From Streptomyces sp. P9-A2 (GTDB lineage: Bacteria > Actinomycetota > Actinomycetes > Streptomycetales > Streptomycetaceae): a DNA stretch of 64,000 nucleotides. The position numbers and the translations under genes were made by a program. How positions within the stretch are numbered: the first letter of the stretch is position 1; the number at the start of each line of letters is the position of its first letter. The notes under the pieces are model-generated. The model made no database searches, was not told where the DNA came from, and saw only the letters and a program-made list of their open reading frames with translations. The stretch is from contig NZ_JAZIFX010000001.1 of the NCBI RefSeq assembly GCF_036634175.1, positions 1,736,001 to 1,800,000 of the forward strand. Reading direction: 5' to 3'. Positions 59,991 through 64,000 of the stretch are shown here, piece by piece.

Positions 59991-60203
59991 CTACGCGGTG
60001 TGCCGAGCGGCGAACCCGACGAACTCCGCCCACGCCTCCGGCGCGAGGCCGAGCATCGGGCCTGCCTTGTCCTTCGAGTCGCGTACATGCAGGAGGTCGT
60101 TCCCTGCCGCAACCTCGACGCACTGGCCTCCGTCGCCGGCGCTGTAACTGCTCTTGAACCACGCCAGGTCATCGATGTCGGACCTGACCATGTCCCCGCT
60201 CAT
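59991..60203 (-). CDS. DUF397 protein (triad 2)
   Basis: 70 residues; ATG at 60203. Compact DUF397: LAWFKSSYSAGDGGQCVEVA, VRDSKDKAGPMLGLAPEAWA and EFVGFAARHTA. Starts with an ATGA overlap on the XRE gene, so the pair is co-translated. It is the second such pair within 6 kb. Confidence 0.94.
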   Translation of the reverse strand: MSGDMVRSDIDDLAWFKSSYSAGDGGQCVEVAAGNDLLHVRDSKDKAGPMLGLAPEAWAEFVGFAARHTA

Positions 60204-61075
60204 CTCTCTCCCAGCAACGTCTCGATCAACCCGAGTGAGTCTGCCGGAGTGAGGGCCTGCGCGCGAAGGATTCCGTACGTGCGCTCAAGCCCTCGCACCT
60301 TCTGACGCTCCGTGTGGACGCGGCTGTCGCCTTGCACCTCCGTGTAGGCGATCCTGCGCTCATCCTTGGTTTCCATCAAGGTGAACGGGCCGGCCAGTCC
60401 CGCGTGTTCCTCACGGGAGAGCGGCATCACCTGAATCACCACGTTGCGCTTCTCCGCGATCAGCATGAGGTGCTCCAACTGTCCTCGCCAGGCAGCCTTG
60501 CCACCGAGCGGACGGCGCAGGACGGTCTCCTCGATCACGAAGCTGAGGTGCGGGGCGTGGTACCGGGTGAAAATCTCCTGCCGCGCCAATCGGGCGGCAA
60601 CGCGCTGCTCGATGATCACTTCGTCCAGGAGCGGCTGCCACATGGCGAACACCGCCCGCGCGTACTCCTCGGTCTGTAGCAGGCCGTTGACCAGGTGGGT
60701 GTCGTACAGGTGCAACTCAACCGCCTCAGCCTCCAACCTGGCCGCATCCCGAAAGAACGCCGGATACTGCGCCCGAGCCACCTCCTCCTTCCCCACCTTC
60801 AACAGCCCACCCGCTTCGAGCAGTTCATCCGCCTTGTCGATGAACTTGGGCGGCGGAATCCGCCTCCCCTGCTCGAAGGAGGCGATCGTCGAGGCCGAGT
60901 ACCCCGTCCGGCTTCCCAGCTCGGCCCGGTCCAGCCCCGCCCGCTCCCTGCACAGCTTCAGTTGCCGCCCGAAGACGTGCAGGATGTCGGCGCTCGCCTC
61001 CTGCTCCCGGCCGTCCACCTGCTGCCGCTGTTCCTCCACGCCCGGCACCTCCCGTACGTACTCACCGCCGAACAC
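60200..61075 (-). CDS. XRE-type regulator with DUF5753 (triad 2)
   Basis: 291 residues from codon 61075; a later start near residue 30 is possible. HTH: LKLCRERAGLDRAELGSRTG, YSASTIASFEQGRRIPPPKF. DUF5753: YPAFFRDAARLEAEAVELHL, THLVNGLLQTEEYARAVFAM, HAPHLSFVIEETVLRRPLGG, LMLIAEKRNVVIQVMPLSRE, VQGDSRVHTERQKVRGLERT. WhiJ-like regulator; ATGA overlap with DUF397. Confidence 0.93.
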   Translation of the reverse strand: MFGGEYVREVPGVEEQRQQVDGREQEASADILHVFGRQLKLCRERAGLDRAELGSRTGYSASTIASFEQGRRIPPPKFIDKADELLEAGGLLKVGKEEVARAQYPAFFRDAARLEAEAVELHLYDTHLVNGLLQTEEYARAVFAMWQPLLDEVIIEQRVAARLARQEIFTRYHAPHLSFVIEETVLRRPLGGKAAWRGQLEHLMLIAEKRNVVIQVMPLSREEHAGLAGPFTLMETKDERRIAYTEVQGDSRVHTERQKVRGLERTYGILRAQALTPADSLGLIETLLGER

Positions 61076-61228
61076 CCCGCACAGTCATCGCGTACGCAAC
61101 CAACCCGCCCCGCAGGAACCTCGTCACGGATCACCCCGTGTACAAGCCTCGCGCCGGCGACGTACAGCCACCGCCGGTCAGCGCGTCACGCCTGTTCAAC
61201 GCTACGCACAGTTCGCCACGGTTACCCC

Positions 61229-61708
61229 ATGAAGTCAGTGACTCCCCCACAAAGGCGTACGCCCCAGCCGACCCACACGTTCGCGATGCAGTTCACCTCG
61301 ACCCCGCGCGGCGCCCGCCTCGCCCGCCGGATGGTCTCGCACCGCCTGGACACGTGGGGCCACCCGTACACCTCACCGGCGAACGAGACGGTCACGCTGA
61401 TCGCCGCGGAACTCACCGCGAACGCGGTCCAGCACGGACACGTACCGGGCCGCGACTTCCACGTGCGCCTCACCGAGGCCGAGGACGGCACGCTGCGCAT
61501 CAAGGTCACGGACACCCGCGCGGAGAGACGACCGGTCGCCGGAACACCGGCCCCGGACGGCGAGTCGGGCCGCGGCCTGCTCCTGGTGGACGCCCTCGCC
61601 GACGACTGGGGCGTCCAGCCCCGCCCCACCGGTCCCGGCAAGACCGTCTGGGCGGAAGACGTCCTGCCACCGGGACGGACCGGGCACGGGAGCCCCCCGG
61701 GGAAGTGA
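61229..61708 (+). CDS. HATPase (anti-sigma-like) protein of triad 2
   Basis: 159 residues; ATG at 61229. RsbW-type ATPase: GARLARRMVSHRLDTWGHPY, LIAAELTANAVQHGHVPGRD (N-box), RIKVTDTRAERRPVAG (the usual Gly of the DxGxG box is not clear), ESGRGLLLVDALADDWGVQP (G2). Divergent from the XRE regulator with a 153-base gap that contains only a weak CACGG/CCGTG inverted repeat. Confidence 0.9.
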   Translation: MKSVTPPQRRTPQPTHTFAMQFTSTPRGARLARRMVSHRLDTWGHPYTSPANETVTLIAAELTANAVQHGHVPGRDFHVRLTEAEDGTLRIKVTDTRAERRPVAGTPAPDGESGRGLLLVDALADDWGVQPRPTGPGKTVWAEDVLPPGRTGHGSPPGK

Positions 61709-61889
61709 CAGGAACCCGTGGCGGGGGGGCGGACGCGAGCACGGCGGTCGCCTCCGGTTCCGGTACGGGCGGGGGCACGACCGCGCGCCCGGCACGGACC
61801 GGTGGCGCGCACGTCCGCTCCCCCACCGGGTCGAACTCCCCCGCCCGTTCTCCCTCGACGGTTCCCGGTGCGGTCCACCGGCCGTCCCC
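61709..61889. other. intergenic stretch between convergent genes
   Basis: GC-rich gap between the triad-2 ATPase and the coiled-coil protein. No gene supported and no clear terminator identified by eye. Confidence 0.4.
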
Positions 61890-62528
61890 TCAGTCAGCCA
61901 CCATGCCGAGCTGCCGCAGCTGCTCGCGGAACACGCGGGTTCCGGTCACGAAGGTCTTGAGGAGTACGGGCGCGTCCTCGGCCCCCTGCCACTCCCATGC
62001 GAGGTCGAGCGGGTCGCGGACGGAGGCGGTTTCCCGCTCCCCCTCGACGGCCTGCCGCCGAGCGGCCGGTTCCCCCTGCGCCCGGGCGAGTTCCACCTCC
62101 AGCCTGGTGCGCTCCTCCTCGGCCTCCTTCAGGACCCGCGCGACCCGCAGTTCGGCGTCGCGCAGCCGCTCGGCGAACTCGGCCCGCGCCTCGGCGCGTC
62201 CTTCGGCCCTGGCGTGGTCCACCTGTTCCTCCAACTCCCGGCACCGTGCCGCCCACTCGCCGACGGCGCGCGTCAGTTCCCGGACCACGGCATCGCCCCG
62301 CTGTCCCTCCAGCCGCCCGGCGGGATCGGTCCCGCCACCCTCACACGCGTCGAGCACGGCGGCCCGCGACGCCTCCGGTTCCCGCCCGACCTCCTCGGCT
62401 GCCCCCGGACGGAAGCGGCGCCAGACGGCCACCACCCCGTCCCGCGTCCGCTGCCACCCCTCACCGACGAGCAGCCCCACCAGGGCCGTACCGGCCGTAC
62501 CGGCCAGTGTGAGCAGATAGGGATCCAT
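61890..62528 (-). CDS. membrane-anchored coiled-coil protein
   Basis: 212 residues; ATG at 62528. One N-terminal membrane helix (PYLLTLAGTAGTALVGLLVG), then an acidic/basic alpha-helical region (VVRELTRAVGEWAARCRELE, EQVDHARAEGRAEARAEFAE, RLRDAELRVARVLKEAEEER, Glu/Arg/Ala heptads) of about 100 residues, and a compact end TFVTGTRVFREQLRQLGMVA. Family unknown; possibly a structural or signalling coiled coil. Confidence 0.7.
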   Translation of the reverse strand: MDPYLLTLAGTAGTALVGLLVGEGWQRTRDGVVAVWRRFRPGAAEEVGREPEASRAAVLDACEGGGTDPAGRLEGQRGDAVVRELTRAVGEWAARCRELEEQVDHARAEGRAEARAEFAERLRDAELRVARVLKEAEEERTRLEVELARAQGEPAARRQAVEGERETASVRDPLDLAWEWQGAEDAPVLLKTFVTGTRVFREQLRQLGMVAD

Positions 62529-63110
62529 CGAAGCCCCCGAACCTTCCGATCCACCGGGAGGCGTGCGCCCCCCGGCCGCAATGATGTTCACACAGTAACC
62601 CAACCGTCGCTCTGCGCTACGTCGTTGGCTCATCAGCTGGAGACCGTCGCCCCCTGCCGAATGATCTCCGGATTCCGTGGGGCGATATGACCGGGATGCC
62701 ACGCGTGGCGACTGTCGGGCAAGAGGCATCACCGGCTCAGCGTGGCGTCGAGACACACCTGCGCCGGGCCGAAGAGGCCGTCGGAGTTCCGTCGGGGGCC
62801 AGAGCCAGGAGTCCGGGGCCGCGACCGGCGGATTGTGTGCGGTTCCTCTCAAGTCGACAGCGAGGTACGGGCGCGAGAGCATGGACGGGAATGCCAAGGC
62901 CCCCATGGTGGGGCGGTGGCCATCATCGGATACAGAGCCCATGTGCAGGGGCCGCCCGAGAACTCTTCCAGTCTCACGGCTTCGGGCGGCGAGACCGCGC
63001 CGTAGTGGCGCGGAACCGCATCCTCTCTCCCGCGCGTCCCGCGCGTCCCGCGCGTTCGAACCCTTTCAGCCTGCATGTGCTCCCGTATGCCCCGACGGGA
63101 AGGCAGAACA
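62529..63110. other. non-coding region before secreted protein gene
   Basis: About 580 bases with no supported gene. Contains CGCGCGTCCCGCGCGTCCCG repeats (about 63030-63055) and the ribosome binding site GGGAAGG (63099-63105) of the next gene. Confidence 0.45.
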
Positions 63111-63623
63111 ATGAACGGACGATTTCGCCTCGCCGCATTGGCACCCCTTCTGGTGTCCTCGCTGGCAGTCGGCTCGGTGCCCCTCGTGGCCGGTTCCGCC
63201 CAGGCGGTAGCACCCACAGCCACGTGCCACGTGACGCAAAGCCCCGGCTCTTCGCTCTTCAACATCATCGGGCAAGGGCTCACGCCCGGAGCGGAAGTGA
63301 CCATCAAGCAGGCCAACAGCACCATCATCATGACGGCCGGGGCTGACGGAAAGCTCAGCGGTAGCGCTGGGCTCGGCGCCACCGGCGGACCGGTGACCAT
63401 GCAGGAAAAGGGCGGACCGACACTCAGCTGTGGAACGGTCGAGCAGGCCGAACAGCAGGACGCCCAGGACCAGTTCAAGAAGGGCTTCACACAGGGCTTC
63501 GCGCTCGCCAAGGCGACCTGCAAGGAACAGGCACCGCAAGGAGCGGTCGCGGTCGACCCCAACTTCGAGAAGGGCTTCAAGGAAGGAGCGGCCGCCGCGA
63601 TAGCCCAGTTCTGCAAGGGCTAG
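63111..63623 (+). CDS. secreted protein of unknown function
   Basis: 170 residues; ATG at 63111. Signal peptide about 1-33 (GRFRLAALAPLLVSSLAVGS, VPLVAGSAQA). Four Cys in the mature part (CHVTQSPGSSLFNIIGQGL, LSCGTVEQ, KATCKEQ, AQFCKG), so two disulfides are possible. A C-terminal internal repeat is visible: DQFKKGFTQGFALAKATCKE and NFEKGFKEGAAAAIAQFCKG. Family not recognised. Confidence 0.75.
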   Translation: MNGRFRLAALAPLLVSSLAVGSVPLVAGSAQAVAPTATCHVTQSPGSSLFNIIGQGLTPGAEVTIKQANSTIIMTAGADGKLSGSAGLGATGGPVTMQEKGGPTLSCGTVEQAEQQDAQDQFKKGFTQGFALAKATCKEQAPQGAVAVDPNFEKGFKEGAAAAIAQFCKG

Positions 63624-63679
63624 GCAGGTCCTCAGGGCCGGTCGACTCCTCACCAGCACCGCTGAAGACCGGAACCCGT

Positions 63680-64000
63680 GTGATCCGGCGCGTCACCGCC
63701 CCCAGTCTGTTCCCGCCCCCACGTACTCCCACGTCTCCGTCGTCGAGGCGGGCACCAAGCTGGCGTTCCTCGCCGGGTCGGTTCCGCTCGACGCCGACGG
63801 GAGGCTCGTCGGGGAGGGGGACCCGGTGTGGCAGGCCGAGCAGGTGTTGGCCAACCTCGAGGAGCAGTTGCGTGCGGTGGGAAGCGACCTGACGCAGGTC
63901 GTGTCGACGGACGTGTACGTCGTCAGCGGTGAGCCCGCCGCGCTCTCCGCCGTGTGGGACGTCGTCGAAGCGTCCGGGCTGAGCACCGGGCCGCACTCGT
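63680..64000 (+). pseudogene. RidA/YjgF-family gene with apparent one-base frameshift (3' end outside window)
   Basis: GTG at 63680 gives IRRVTAPSLFPPP, the expected N-terminus of an actinobacterial RidA protein. The continuation in the same frame is meaningless; the frame one base earlier gives TYSHVSVVEAGTKLAFLAGS, VPLDADGRLVGEGDPVWQAE and QVLANLEEQLRAVGSDLTQV, a clear RidA. The break is at the C-run 63716-63720, where one C appears to be missing. It may be a real mutation or a sequencing error. Enamine/imine deaminase family. Confidence 0.75.

Overview
The window is high-GC actinobacterial DNA with dense genes, GTG starts, GGAGG-type ribosome binding sites and ATGA overlaps. Its core gene order (pgi, an rbpA-family gene, secG, tpiA, pgk, gap, whiA, yvcK, rapZ, uvrC, then uvrA, aroQ, terC/terD, uvrB) is the chromosomal core layout of Streptomyces. 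WhiA, mycothiol-type enzymes, DUF397/XRE pairs and a DUF574 methyltransferase agree with that. No tRNA, rRNA or prophage was seen.

Layout. (1) 1-4.3 kb: sugar-uptake lipoprotein (cut by the window edge), GH13 alpha-glucosidase and a second sugar-binding protein, with two related palindromes upstream of the latter two genes. (2) 4.3-9.4 kb: PadR regulator, ABC ATPase and FtsX-type permease, then a membrane protein. (3) 9.4-15.7 kb: glycolysis block (pgi, tpiA, pgk, gap) with an RbpA-family RNA polymerase-binding protein and secG. (4) 16.5-21.8 kb: whiA-yvcK-rapZ-uvrC, transcribed leftward with overlapping ends. (5) 22-26.4 kb: small ORF, a structured IS200/IS605-like right-end/omegaRNA-like sequence without tnpB, an XRE-like protein, a Rieske lipoprotein, and a LacI regulator with a PfkB sugar kinase behind a strong LacI-type operator. 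(6) 26.4-40.8 kb: a two-repeat type I-E-like CRISPR remnant at the 3' end of uvrA, uvrA, mycothiol-type and metallo-beta-lactamase proteins, aroQ, a cation antiporter with a coupled 64-residue upstream ORF, terC with a ribosome-binding-site-sequestering leader hairpin, two TerD-family genes, uvrB and a MHYT protein. (7) 41-49.7 kb: GDPD, ogt, VOC protein, psuG with a PfkB kinase, methyltransferase, CBS protein, uridine-kinase-like protein without a P-loop, DUF1772 protein and gltD. (8) 49.7-64 kb: accessory region with several IS remnants (IS5-, ISAs1- and rve/IS30-like), a (CTTGCC)14 microsatellite, a DUF574 methyltransferase, two WhiJ-like triads (DUF397, XRE, divergent ATPase), a DUF899 pseudogene broken by a small palindromic element, a FUSC transporter, secreted small proteins and a RidA-family gene with an apparent one-base frameshift.

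How it works together. Sugar import and hydrolysis (region 1 and the LacI/PfkB pair) feed the glycolysis block. YvcK, RapZ and WhiA link carbon and cell-wall status to development. UvrA, UvrB, UvrC and Ogt form a loose DNA-repair neighbourhood. The right end is plastic: decayed transposons, tandem repeats and duplicated regulatory triads. The best candidates for undescribed biology are the solitary omegaRNA-like element, the mini CRISPR pair beside uvrA, the small ORF coupled to the antiporter, the terC leader and the paired WhiJ-like triads.
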